Of a DNA stretch of 64,000 bases, positions 1-6,903 are shown one piece after another. The translations under genes and the position numbers were made by a program. The number at the start of each line of letters is the position of its first letter. Position 1 is the first letter of the stretch. Under the pieces are notes generated by a model. The model saw only the letters and a program-made list of their open reading frames with translations, was not told the DNA's origin and did not search any database. The stretch is from Actinoallomurus vinaceus (GTDB lineage Bacteria; Actinomycetota; Actinomycetes; Streptosporangiales; Streptosporangiaceae), in NCBI RefSeq assembly GCF_039542055.1, contig NZ_BAABHK010000008.1, forward strand, positions 425,726 through 489,725, written 5' to 3'.

Positions 1-458
1 CCCGCCACATCGCCCCAAGATCGGTGCAATGTACACATAACGACAGGAAGTCGATACTATCCGCAAACTCGGCATGCGATGGCACCCTGACCAGGCAAGA
101 CGTCCCGCAGAGCCGGTTGTCGGCCGACCGCCACGCCCCGCATCCGCCCGTCGGCGCTCTGATTCAGTGTGTTCTTGCGAGGAATCCCGGGTCTTCACTT
201 CAGGCCCGGGAGGAATCGCATCCTGATCTTTGCGGCGCGCAGCGCCGCACAGCGTTCTGGGAGGCTGCCCGCTCCGCTCGGGTTGGGCGCTCCCGATCGC
301 CGGGGTCCTTGGCGATCGCCAGTCGGACACGCTCGCCTGAGGCGGCGAAGTGGGAGGGGGCCGGAAGCGGCCGCCCTGCAGGTACGTGGAATGTGCCCGG
401 AAGCCGTCGCTTCTCCGGTGAATATGAGTTCGATTCCCCAATGTGATGACGTAAAGCG
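1..458. other. Non-coding stretch left of tnpB
   Basis: I see no convincing gene here. Short open frames exist, but their composition is arginine-rich and looks like shadow coding in GC-rich DNA. The stretch contains a strong hairpin at 186-210 (listed separately) that resembles the right end of an IS605-type element, so it is probably flanking debris of one or more insertions. No transposase A (Y1 HUH) gene is present. Confidence 0.6.
181..220 (+). repeat. IS605/tnpB-type terminal hairpin remnant
   Basis: Positions 186-194 (cccgggtct) pair with 202-210 (aggcccggg), a 9-bp stem including one G-U pair and a 7-nt loop. It is flanked on both sides by 'aggaat'. Hairpins of this style close the 3' ends of actinobacterial tnpB elements. 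No tnpB lies immediately upstream within the window, so it is either the right end of an element lying off the left edge or a scar. The family assignment is from memory of similar ends, not an alignment. Confidence 0.4.
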
Positions 459-1643
459 ATGATATCGTCGCGGATTGTGAAGGTCGTGGTGCGGGTAAAA
501 CTCGTGCCGACGCCGGTGCAGGCGGCGGCGCTGAAACACACCCTGCGCACGGCCAACGAAGCCGCCTGCTGGGTCTCTGAGGTGGCCTTCGCCCGAGGCG
601 TGCCCCGTGAGTACGAACTGCGCAGGCACACCTATGCCGAGCTCAGGGAGCGTGGTCTGGGCGCGCAGGCCGCGCAGCATGTGATCAAGAAGGTCCGGGA
701 CGCCTACACCAGCCTGCACGCCAACCTGCGGGCCGGGAACCTCGGCAAGAAGGGCTCCAAGCGGCGGATCAGGGCCGAGTCCAAGCCGATCGCCTTCCGG
801 CCCCAGGCGGCCCACCCGTATGATGACCGGTGCCTCAGCTGGCAGTACGACGCCCAGATCGTTTCGATCTGGACGATGGCGGGCCGGTTGAAAGGCGTGC
901 GGTTCGCCTGCTCACCGAACGCACTCAAGCAGCTGATCGCCCACCGCAAGGGTGAGAGTGATCTGGTCGAACGCGATGGCGTGTTCTACCTGGCCGCCAC
1001 CTGTGAGGTGCCCGAGGCCGAGACTGGTGAGCCGGCCGGGTTCATCGGGGTGGATCTGGGCATCGTCAACATCGCCACCACCTCCACCGGCCACCGGGCC
1101 GCCGGACGCAACCTGAACCGCTACCGCAAACGCCAGGTCGCGCTGCGGGCCAAGCTGCAGAAGAAGGGCACCAAGTCCGCCAAGCGCCTGTTGCGGAAAC
1201 ACCGCCGGACCGAATCGCGGCGGGCCAAGGACATCAACCATCGCATCTCCAAGACGATCGTGACTGAGGCTGAACGCACCGGACGCGGAATCTCCCTCGA
1301 AGACTTGACGGGGATCCGTGAACGGGTACGGCTCCGCAAGCCCCAACGGGTCGCGCTGCACTCCTGGGCCTTCGCCCAGCTAGCGGACTTCATCGTCTAC
1401 AAGGCACGCCAGGCCGGCGTGGCTGTCGTGCTCGTCGACCCGGCGTACTCCTCCAGGGAATGCGCTGAGTGCGGGCATGTCGACCGGCTCAACCGGATCT
1501 CTCAAGCTTTGTTCATCTGCCGGGGTTGCGGCGTCGTTGCGCACGCGGACCGGAATGCTTCCCGCGTTCTGGCCCGAAGGGGCCAGGACGCGTGGGATGC
1601 GGGGCGGACGTCACACGTCCCGGCCACCAGCCCGCGAAGCTGA
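459..1643 (+). CDS. tnpB: TnpB, IS200/IS605-family RNA-guided nuclease
   Basis: A 394-residue TnpB/OrfB, close to the usual ~400. The N-terminus has the family pattern VKLVPTPVQAAAL (residues 13-25). The split RuvC site is complete: Asp199 in GVDLG, Glu281 in SLEDL and Asp364 in HADRNAS. A zinc ribbon sits between the last two (Cys335, Cys338, Cys354, Cys357). TnpB proteins are ωRNA-guided DNA nucleases that help keep their transposon in place. No tnpA is nearby, so this is an orphan copy that would need a transposase in trans. I see no clear Shine-Dalgarno; GTG at 480 is an alternative start. The downstream hairpin at 1695-1725 fits the 3' end of the guide RNA. All catalytic residues are intact, so the protein could be active. 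Confidence 0.9.
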   Translation: MISSRIVKVVVRVKLVPTPVQAAALKHTLRTANEAACWVSEVAFARGVPREYELRRHTYAELRERGLGAQAAQHVIKKVRDAYTSLHANLRAGNLGKKGSKRRIRAESKPIAFRPQAAHPYDDRCLSWQYDAQIVSIWTMAGRLKGVRFACSPNALKQLIAHRKGESDLVERDGVFYLAATCEVPEAETGEPAGFIGVDLGIVNIATTSTGHRAAGRNLNRYRKRQVALRAKLQKKGTKSAKRLLRKHRRTESRRAKDINHRISKTIVTEAERTGRGISLEDLTGIRERVRLRKPQRVALHSWAFAQLADFIVYKARQAGVAVVLVDPAYSSRECAECGHVDRLNRISQALFICRGCGVVAHADRNASRVLARRGQDAWDAGRTSHVPATSPRS

Positions 1644-1735
1644 TGGCCAAGACGCGGCAGACCACCTCACAGCCAGTGAGGCTCTAGCTGCAAGCTCGGT
1701 CCTTTGAGGACCTTTGAGGACCGAGAAGCTGACTG
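1644..1735 (+). ncRNA. Probable ωRNA 3' scaffold / right element end
   Basis: Just after tnpB the DNA reads aagctcggtcct...aggaccgagaagctgac. Positions 1695-1703 (ctcggtcct) pair perfectly with 1717-1725 (aggaccgag). Ten bases, cctttgagga, are repeated in tandem (1701-1710 and 1711-1720), so an alternative 6-bp stem with a 3-nt loop (1698-1712) can also form. TnpB guide RNAs normally overlap the 3' end of the gene and stop at such a terminal hairpin, followed by the guide. The exact RNA ends are inferred. Confidence 0.55.
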
Positions 1736-1927
1736 GAAGGAAACTCTCAAAGGCGCACGGCCTGTCACAGCCGCAGGCCGTACTCGGTCTTCCTAGCGAC
1801 GCAAATCGCGTGAACCCGGAATCGGCGAACACGGTCACCGCCGACCGAGATGTCGGTCCACCGGCCAGAAGGTGATGGCCGACGCGGGATCGTCCGTTCC
1901 GGGGCAGGCCTACGGAGGTGTAGTTCA

Positions 1928-2368
1928 GTGTCGGAGAATCGATCAGCGGGTGGGGCCGCCGAGCAGGAGAGCTCGGAGACGTTCGGGCCCAAGCTGCTGC
2001 AGGACATCAAGCCGCCCTTCATCCCCGAGGGTGCGTCGGGGATGACCGTCCTCGTCGAGTGGCCTCCCGGTGACCCCGGGACTCCTCCGCACCGCCACTC
2101 GGGGCCGTGCTTCGGTTACGTGATCGAGGGCGCGATCCGGTTCGAGCTCGAGGGTGAGCCGGAGCGCGTGATCAAGGCCGGCGAGACGTTGTACGAGCCG
2201 GGCGGCGACCTGATCCACTACCAGAACGGCAACGCCCTGTCGGACGCTCCGTCGAAGTTCGTCGTGACCATGCTGTGCGCGCCGGGCCAGCCGATGCTCA
2301 CGATGGTCGAAGAGGAAGAGCTGGAGAAGCGGGCCCACCTGCGCGCCCCGCGACCCTCCGCAGGCTGA
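1928..2368 (+). CDS. Small cupin-domain protein
   Basis: A 146-residue single-domain cupin. The GTG start at 1928 is chosen because cggaggtg lies 8 nt upstream; the open frame extends further left but has no better start. Cupin motif 1 is visible around residues 55-80 (HRH, then Gly-Tyr and ...EGAIRFELEG) and motif 2 in the GETLYEPGGDLIHYQNGN stretch with its His. These residues usually bind one metal ion. Small cupins of this type act as isomerases, dioxygenases or quercetinase-like enzymes, or only as binding proteins; the substrate cannot be read from the sequence. No signal peptide, so it should be cytosolic. It stands alone. Confidence 0.75.
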   Translation: MSENRSAGGAAEQESSETFGPKLLQDIKPPFIPEGASGMTVLVEWPPGDPGTPPHRHSGPCFGYVIEGAIRFELEGEPERVIKAGETLYEPGGDLIHYQNGNALSDAPSKFVVTMLCAPGQPMLTMVEEEELEKRAHLRAPRPSAG

Positions 2369-2394
2369 CCTGCGAGCTAGAAACGGGGAGGCGG

Positions 2395-2423
2395 AGCCCG
2401 GGACGCTCAGGGTTTCCCGGGCT
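2395..2423 (+). terminator. Hairpin after the cupin gene
   Basis: Positions 2395-2403 (agcccggga) pair with 2415-2423 (tcccgggct), a perfect 9-bp stem with an 11-nt loop 27 bp after the cupin stop. There is no U-tract, which is common in high-GC actinomycetes. Confidence 0.45.
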
Positions 2424-2556
2424 TCGCTGCAGGGCCGGCGACCGGCAGGCAGCATGATCTGCGACACATCAGGGTCGGCGATGTCACAGACGCGAGCGTG
2501 GATCGGTCTTCATGTGTGACGTGACGTTCCGTTAGACGCTGACATTTGGGGGACCG

Positions 2557-3888
2557 ATGCCTCGTAGGTCTCGGTACACGCGGGTCACCGGCCAGAATCA
2601 CTGGTCGTTCATGTTCGGCGAGATCGCCGCGTACGCGTTCGTCGTGTTGGTGGTCACCGGCTGTTTCCTCATGTGGTTCTACGACCCCAGCATGAAGCGG
2701 ACCGTCTACGGCGGTGCGTATTCGACGCTGCGGGGCGTCCGGATGAGCCAGGCGTACGCCTCGACCCTGGATCTCAGCTTCGACGTTCGCGGTGGCCTCC
2801 TGGTACGGCAGATCCACCACTGGGCCGCTCTCATCTTCATCGCCGCGGTGATGCTGCAGTTGCTGCGCCTGTTCTTCACCGGCGCCTTCCGCAATCCCCG
2901 CCTGCTCAATTGGCTGATCTGGGTAGGGCTGCTGGTGTTGGGCATGGCCGCCGGCGTCACCGGCACGGTACTGCCCGACGATCAGCTTTCCGGCGGCAGC
3001 ATCGGCCTCATCCAGGGGGTCGTTCAGTCGATACCGCTGATCGGCACCTACCTGATGCTCTGGCTGTTCGGCGGTGACTTCCCCGGCGAAAAGATCATCC
3101 CCCGCCTGTTCGAGGCGCATCTCCTCGTCAGCGCACTCATGCTCGCGTTGCTGGCACTGCGCTACCGGCTCGTGCGGCGGCACGGGCACACCCGTTTTCC
3201 GAACCGGCTGCCGGACCTCATCGGCCGCCGCTCCCGACTGGTCGCGCGTGGAGCGCTCTTCTCCGCCACCTGTGGAATTCTCGCGCTGCTCGGGTCGGTC
3301 GCACAGGTCAACCCGATCTGGCTGTACGGTCCCTTCGAGCCCGGCTCCATCACCGCGGGCGCCGTACCCGGCTGGTACATGGGCTTCCTCGACGGCGGCC
3401 TGCGAATCATGCCGAACTGGGAACCCACCGTGTTCGGGCACCCTCTCACCCTCGCGGTGCTCGTACCCGCGCTCATCGTCCCTGGCATCTTCTTCACGCT
3501 CCTGGCCGCCTATCCGGTGATCGAGCGCCGGATCACCGGTGACCTGGGCGCACACGACGTGCTGGACCGCCCACGCGATACGGCGACCCGTACGGCGCTC
3601 GGCGCCTCCGGAGTGACGTTCTACGGGCTCCTGTGGGCGGCGGCCTCGAACGACCAGATCGCCACGCACTTCGGTCTGTCCCTGACCGCCCTCACGGTCT
3701 TCTTCCGCGTCGCCGTGATCGCGGGGCCGCTTCTGGCCTTCACCGTCACCCGGCGACTCTGCCTCGGACTGCAACAACGGGAACACGACGAAGCGGAGCA
3801 TGGCGTTGAAACCGGAGTGATCCGGCAACTCGCCAACGGCGGCTTCGAAGAACTCACCAACTCCCCGCAACGACCGACAGCCCGCTGA
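2557..3888 (+). CDS. Stand-alone QcrB-like cytochrome b paralogue lacking heme bH ligands
   Basis: A 443-residue membrane protein clearly homologous to actinobacterial QcrB of the bc1-aa3 supercomplex (shared blocks VRGGLLVRQIHHWAAL, FFTGAFRNPR, LFGGDFPG, QVNPIWLYGPF, HGVETGVI). No qcrA or qcrC is adjacent. Against mycobacterial QcrB as I remember it, the heme bL ligands are kept (His87, His188). Both bH positions are changed: the residue 14 after His87 is Gln101 and the one 14 after His188 is Arg202. The Qo-site PEWY-equivalent reads PGWY (271-274), so the acidic residue is also gone. It probably cannot run a normal Q cycle and may be a single-heme or structural/regulatory paralogue. A ggggga Shine-Dalgarno precedes the ATG. 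Confidence 0.85.
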   Translation: MPRRSRYTRVTGQNHWSFMFGEIAAYAFVVLVVTGCFLMWFYDPSMKRTVYGGAYSTLRGVRMSQAYASTLDLSFDVRGGLLVRQIHHWAALIFIAAVMLQLLRLFFTGAFRNPRLLNWLIWVGLLVLGMAAGVTGTVLPDDQLSGGSIGLIQGVVQSIPLIGTYLMLWLFGGDFPGEKIIPRLFEAHLLVSALMLALLALRYRLVRRHGHTRFPNRLPDLIGRRSRLVARGALFSATCGILALLGSVAQVNPIWLYGPFEPGSITAGAVPGWYMGFLDGGLRIMPNWEPTVFGHPLTLAVLVPALIVPGIFFTLLAAYPVIERRITGDLGAHDVLDRPRDTATRTALGASGVTFYGLLWAAASNDQIATHFGLSLTALTVFFRVAVIAGPLLAFTVTRRLCLGLQQREHDEAEHGVETGVIRQLANGGFEELTNSPQRPTAR

Positions 3889-4008
3889 CGACGGCGTCCT
3901 GGTCCGTGCCGAACGGATTTCCGCTGGGCTGTCACAGATGGCGAGGCTGTCCGGTCTTAGCTGGCGACCGGGCGGTGAACGATGTCCCGGCGTACAGGAA
4001 GGCATGTC

Positions 4009-4068
4009 ATGAAGATCGTGGTCATCCGCGCGGGCCGCCGCGCCTCCCGGCCGGCAGGACGCTCATGA
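4009..4068 (+). CDS. Possible 19-codon leader ORF
   Basis: An ATG at 4009 with aggaagg 5 nt upstream opens a frame that begins MKIVVIRAGRR and stops at 4068. The stop overlaps the next ATG at 4065 in an ATGA junction. It may be a coupled leader peptide or the leftover start of a dinucleotide-binding enzyme, since MKIVVI is a common Rossmann beginning. It could also be chance. Confidence 0.25.
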   Translation: MKIVVIRAGRRASRPAGRS

Positions 4069-4295
4069 GCACCCCGGCCGGCGAAGACGGCTTCCTGTAC
4101 GAGCTGGAGATCGAGGTCGAGGAAGAGCTGACGATAACCGAGTCCAGCCGTCCGGAGGAGGCCGCGGACCTGCCGGTCACCGAGTGGCTGTTCGACCCGG
4201 CGGACGCCGAACGCGACCAAGCCGGCCTGCACGGCCTGCTCGGCGCGATCCAGGCAATGGAAGAAAACTCCCGGCCCGGAGACCAGGACGCTTGA
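4065..4295 (+). CDS. Small acidic protein of unknown function
   Basis: A 76-residue, strongly acidic protein. The first half contains the Glu-rich run ELEIEVEEELTI. I recognise no domain. The ATG at 4065 overlaps the stop of the 19-codon frame before it. It lies between the odd cytochrome b and the SDR gene, in the same direction as both, and could be co-transcribed with the SDR 74 nt downstream. No cysteines, signal peptide or membrane segment. The function is unknown; it might be a small binding partner or a regulator. Confidence 0.5.
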   Translation: MSTPAGEDGFLYELEIEVEEELTITESSRPEEAADLPVTEWLFDPADAERDQAGLHGLLGAIQAMEENSRPGDQDA

Positions 4296-4368
4296 TGAAG
4301 GGGTACAGACGGGAACGACTCCAGGAGGTCATATAGACGGCTTGCGATCATGAGCAGGAGGTGGACCC

Positions 4369-5124
4369 GTGACCGAGGCAACCGGCAGGGTGGCACTGGT
4401 GACCGGGGCCAGCAGCGGAATCGGTGCGGCCACCGCGCGCCTTCTGGCCACGCGAGGGATGCGCGTGGTGGTCAACTACCTCCGCAGCAGTACGGCGGCC
4501 GGGGAGGCCGTGGCCGGCATCGAGGCCGCAGGCGGCCAGGCCATGGCCGTGCAGGCCGACGTGCGCGAGGCGGCGGCGGTCGAGAGCATGATCGAGCAGG
4601 TCCAGGCGGCATGGGGCGGCATCGAGGTGCTCGTGCACAACGCGCTCACCCCGTACGTGATCAAGCCGTTCCAGGACATGACGTGGGAAGAACTGGGCGG
4701 CAAGCTCGACGACGAGATGCGTGCGGCGTTCGCGGTCACCAAAGCCGTCCTGCCCGCCATGACCGAACAGGGCTGGGGACGCATCATCTATCTCGGTACC
4801 GGCCTCAGCCGCCGGCCCCGGGAGGGCATGATCGCACTGGGTACGGCCAAGGCCGCACTGGCGCAGTTCTCCCGGTACCTCGCCCAGGAACTGGGCCCGC
4901 GGGGCATCACGGTCAACGTCGTCGAGCCCGGCCCGGTGGAGGACACCCGCATGGCGAAAGTGCTCGACGAGGAGCTCAAGCGGCGGCAGGTGGCCGCGAC
5001 CCCCCTGGGCCGCCTGGCACACCCGGCCGACGTCGCCCAAGCGGTCGCCTTCTACGCCAGCGAGGACAACGCCTTCATGACCGGCACCACGGCCGCGGTC
5101 AACGGCGGGATGTCCATGGACTGA
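4369..5124 (+). CDS. SDR-family protein with Leu in place of the catalytic Tyr
   Basis: A 251-residue classical short-chain dehydrogenase fold. The nucleotide-binding TGASSGIG motif is at 12-19, a variant HNAL at 90-93 replaces NNAG, and Ser147 is near the usual catalytic Ser. The YxxxK site reads LGTAK: Leu157 replaces the catalytic Tyr while Lys161 is kept. The late NVVEPGPV motif is normal. NAD(P)H binding should be possible, but standard carbonyl reduction is doubtful. Start: ATG, or possibly the GTG at the start of this frame, with gcaggagg upstream; the reading begins MTEATGRVALVTG. The next gene follows 21 nt later, so the two are probably one transcript. Confidence 0.8.
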   Translation: MTEATGRVALVTGASSGIGAATARLLATRGMRVVVNYLRSSTAAGEAVAGIEAAGGQAMAVQADVREAAAVESMIEQVQAAWGGIEVLVHNALTPYVIKPFQDMTWEELGGKLDDEMRAAFAVTKAVLPAMTEQGWGRIIYLGTGLSRRPREGMIALGTAKAALAQFSRYLAQELGPRGITVNVVEPGPVEDTRMAKVLDEELKRRQVAATPLGRLAHPADVAQAVAFYASEDNAFMTGTTAAVNGGMSMD

Positions 5125-5145
5125 CGCCCGTAAGGAAAAACGTTC

Positions 5146-6027
5146 ATGTACACGATCGATCTCGCCTATGTCGGGCGCGGCCTGCACGAGGAACTGGTCG
5201 CCTACATCGCCGACCAGCAGGGCTACTACGCCGACGAGGGCGTCCACGTCGCGCTGCGCGACGGCTGCTCCTGGGACGAGGAGCGGCTGCGCCGCGGCGC
5301 CACCATCGGGCTCGGCCGGGCACTGGTGTCCCGACTGTCCGACGGCGTCCCCTGGGTCGCACTCAATGTCAACACCCACCGCCCGCTGTTCTGGTTCCTC
5401 GCCCGCCCCGGCCTGACCTCCCTGGCCGACCTGGCCGGCCGACGGCTGGCGGTACACGCCCCCCACACCGCACCCGGGTGCTTCGCCCGGATCGTGCTGC
5501 GTCGGGCCGGCCTCGACCCGGACCGCGACATCCACACCGTCGTCCGCCCGCCCGGCGACTACGGCATGGACCTGCGCCGGCTGCACGAGGGCACGATCGA
5601 CGCCGCCCTGGTCGGCAGCACCATGGCACCGGAGGCGATGGCCGCCGAGCACGGCTGGCACGTGCCGGCCTGGGTCGGCGACCACTTCCAGATCCCCACC
5701 GTTGGCGTGGCCGTCGACCCGACCTACATCCACCCGGACGACCCCGCGGTCCAGGCCGTCGTACGAGCCCACCGGCGCGCCCTGCAGGTGATCCACAACG
5801 AACCCGACACCACGGTGCGGCATGTCCAGACGTTCCTCGGCCGACACACTCCGGACGAGGTCCGAGCCCACTACGAGACGTTCATCGCCCCGTACTTCAC
5901 CACCGACGGCCAAGCCGACCTCGCCGTCGGCGCCACCGCGATCACCGCGGTCGCCGCCGAACTCGGCGTCCCCGCCACCGTCACCGCGGCCGAGTTCTAC
6001 GGCATCGCGACCACCACACCGCGCTGA
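5146..6027 (+). CDS. NMT1/THI5-like (SsuA-type) binding protein without signal peptide
   Basis: A 293-residue protein resembling periplasmic binding proteins of the NMT1/THI5/SsuA group (AYVGRGLHEEL..., YYADEGVHV, SLADLAGRRLAVHAP, AALVGSTMAPEAM). Members normally bind thiamine precursors, taurine-like sulfonates or other small molecules for an ABC importer. This one has no signal peptide or lipobox and no ABC permease or ATPase genes beside it, so it should be cytosolic. It may be a binding protein turned enzyme or sensor, as happened with THI5 and MqnA. It shares an operon with the variant SDR upstream and the DUF1345 gene downstream. RBS aaggaaa precedes the ATG. Confidence 0.7.
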   Translation: MYTIDLAYVGRGLHEELVAYIADQQGYYADEGVHVALRDGCSWDEERLRRGATIGLGRALVSRLSDGVPWVALNVNTHRPLFWFLARPGLTSLADLAGRRLAVHAPHTAPGCFARIVLRRAGLDPDRDIHTVVRPPGDYGMDLRRLHEGTIDAALVGSTMAPEAMAAEHGWHVPAWVGDHFQIPTVGVAVDPTYIHPDDPAVQAVVRAHRRALQVIHNEPDTTVRHVQTFLGRHTPDEVRAHYETFIAPYFTTDGQADLAVGATAITAVAAELGVPATVTAAEFYGIATTTPR

Positions 6028-6098
6028 GAGCAGTCCTGGCCGCGGTCACCCTCGGCACCCTGTCGCCCGACCGGCCTGCCACCGGGGAGGATGCGTCC

Positions 6099-6887
6099 AT
6101 GAGCGAGAAACCCCCGGCCGATCAGCACGCGGCGCAGTATCTGGTCGCCGTGATGCGCCGCCAGACCGCGCACCTGGAAAAGGTGCTCCACACCGACGCG
6201 CACCTGCCCGACTGCTTCGACGACGTTCACCTCCCCGCCTGGCTGCGCCGCACCGAGGGAGAACAGCGGCTTCCTGTGACGATCGTCGTCGCCATGGCGA
6301 TCGTCCTGCAGGTGGAGCTCCCGCGCCGGTTCGCCCTGCAGCCGCACTTCCTGCTACCCGGCCTTGAGGCGGCGCTGGCAGGCGGCCTGATGGCGGCCAA
6401 CCCCCGGCGGATCAACCGGGAGTCCCGGGTCCTGCGCAGCGCCAGCCTCGTACTCATCGCGGTCATCACCGTGGCGAACACGTTCTCGGCGTTCACGCTC
6501 GTACGCGCGCTGATCGACGGAACGGCCGGCGACGACGCCGGACCGTTGCTGGCCACGGGCGCGGCCATCTGGGGCACCAACGTCATCGTGTTCGCGATCT
6601 GGTACTGGGAACTGGACCGCGGCGGACCGGCGGCGCGAGCCCTCGCGCACAAGGCCTACCCCGACTTCCTGTTCACCCAGATGCAGGCCCCGGAGATGGC
6701 GCCGCCGGACTGGGAACCCGCCTTCCTGGACTACCTGTACCTGTCCTTCACCAACGCGACCGCGTTCAGCCCCACCGACGTGATGCCACTGCCCCGCTGG
6801 TCCAAGATGATGATGCTCGCCCAGTCGGCAGTGTCGATCGTGGCGGTCGCCCTGGTCATCGCCCGAGCGGTGAACATCCTCAAATGA
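6099..6887 (+). CDS. DUF1345 family membrane protein
   Basis: A 262-residue membrane protein. The C-terminal signature FTNATAFSPTDVMPL followed by WSKMMMLAQSAVS and a last helix is characteristic of DUF1345. I see about four to five hydrophobic helices (around 65-80, 85-98, 110-130, 150-170, 225-255). The ATG at 6099 follows ggggagg, which decides the start; the open frame to the left is an unrelated shadow. The biochemical role of DUF1345 is unknown. It follows the binding-protein gene with 71 nt between them and ends 16 nt from the converging serine hydrolase gene. Confidence 0.8.
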   Translation: MSEKPPADQHAAQYLVAVMRRQTAHLEKVLHTDAHLPDCFDDVHLPAWLRRTEGEQRLPVTIVVAMAIVLQVELPRRFALQPHFLLPGLEAALAGGLMAANPRRINRESRVLRSASLVLIAVITVANTFSAFTLVRALIDGTAGDDAGPLLATGAAIWGTNVIVFAIWYWELDRGGPAARALAHKAYPDFLFTQMQAPEMAPPDWEPAFLDYLYLSFTNATAFSPTDVMPLPRWSKMMMLAQSAVSIVAVALVIARAVNILK

Positions 6888-6903
6888 CCGGGCCGCACCT
6901 CCT

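Noticed and set aside
24..462. Two overlapping + strand ORFs of 140 and 97 residues before tnpB
   Set aside because: Arg/Pro/Ser-rich composition, no ribosome site, and they cross the IS-type hairpin.
2407..4005. 532-residue minus-strand ORF opposite cytochrome b
   Set aside because: Antisense shadow: low-complexity Glu/Gly/His-rich, no domain, opposite a clear membrane protein gene.
4350..6098. Very long + strand ORF (845 residues) covering the SDR and binding-protein genes
   Set aside because: Only its last 262 residues (from 6099) are real; the rest is an Arg/Gly/Pro-rich shadow of two clear genes in other frames.
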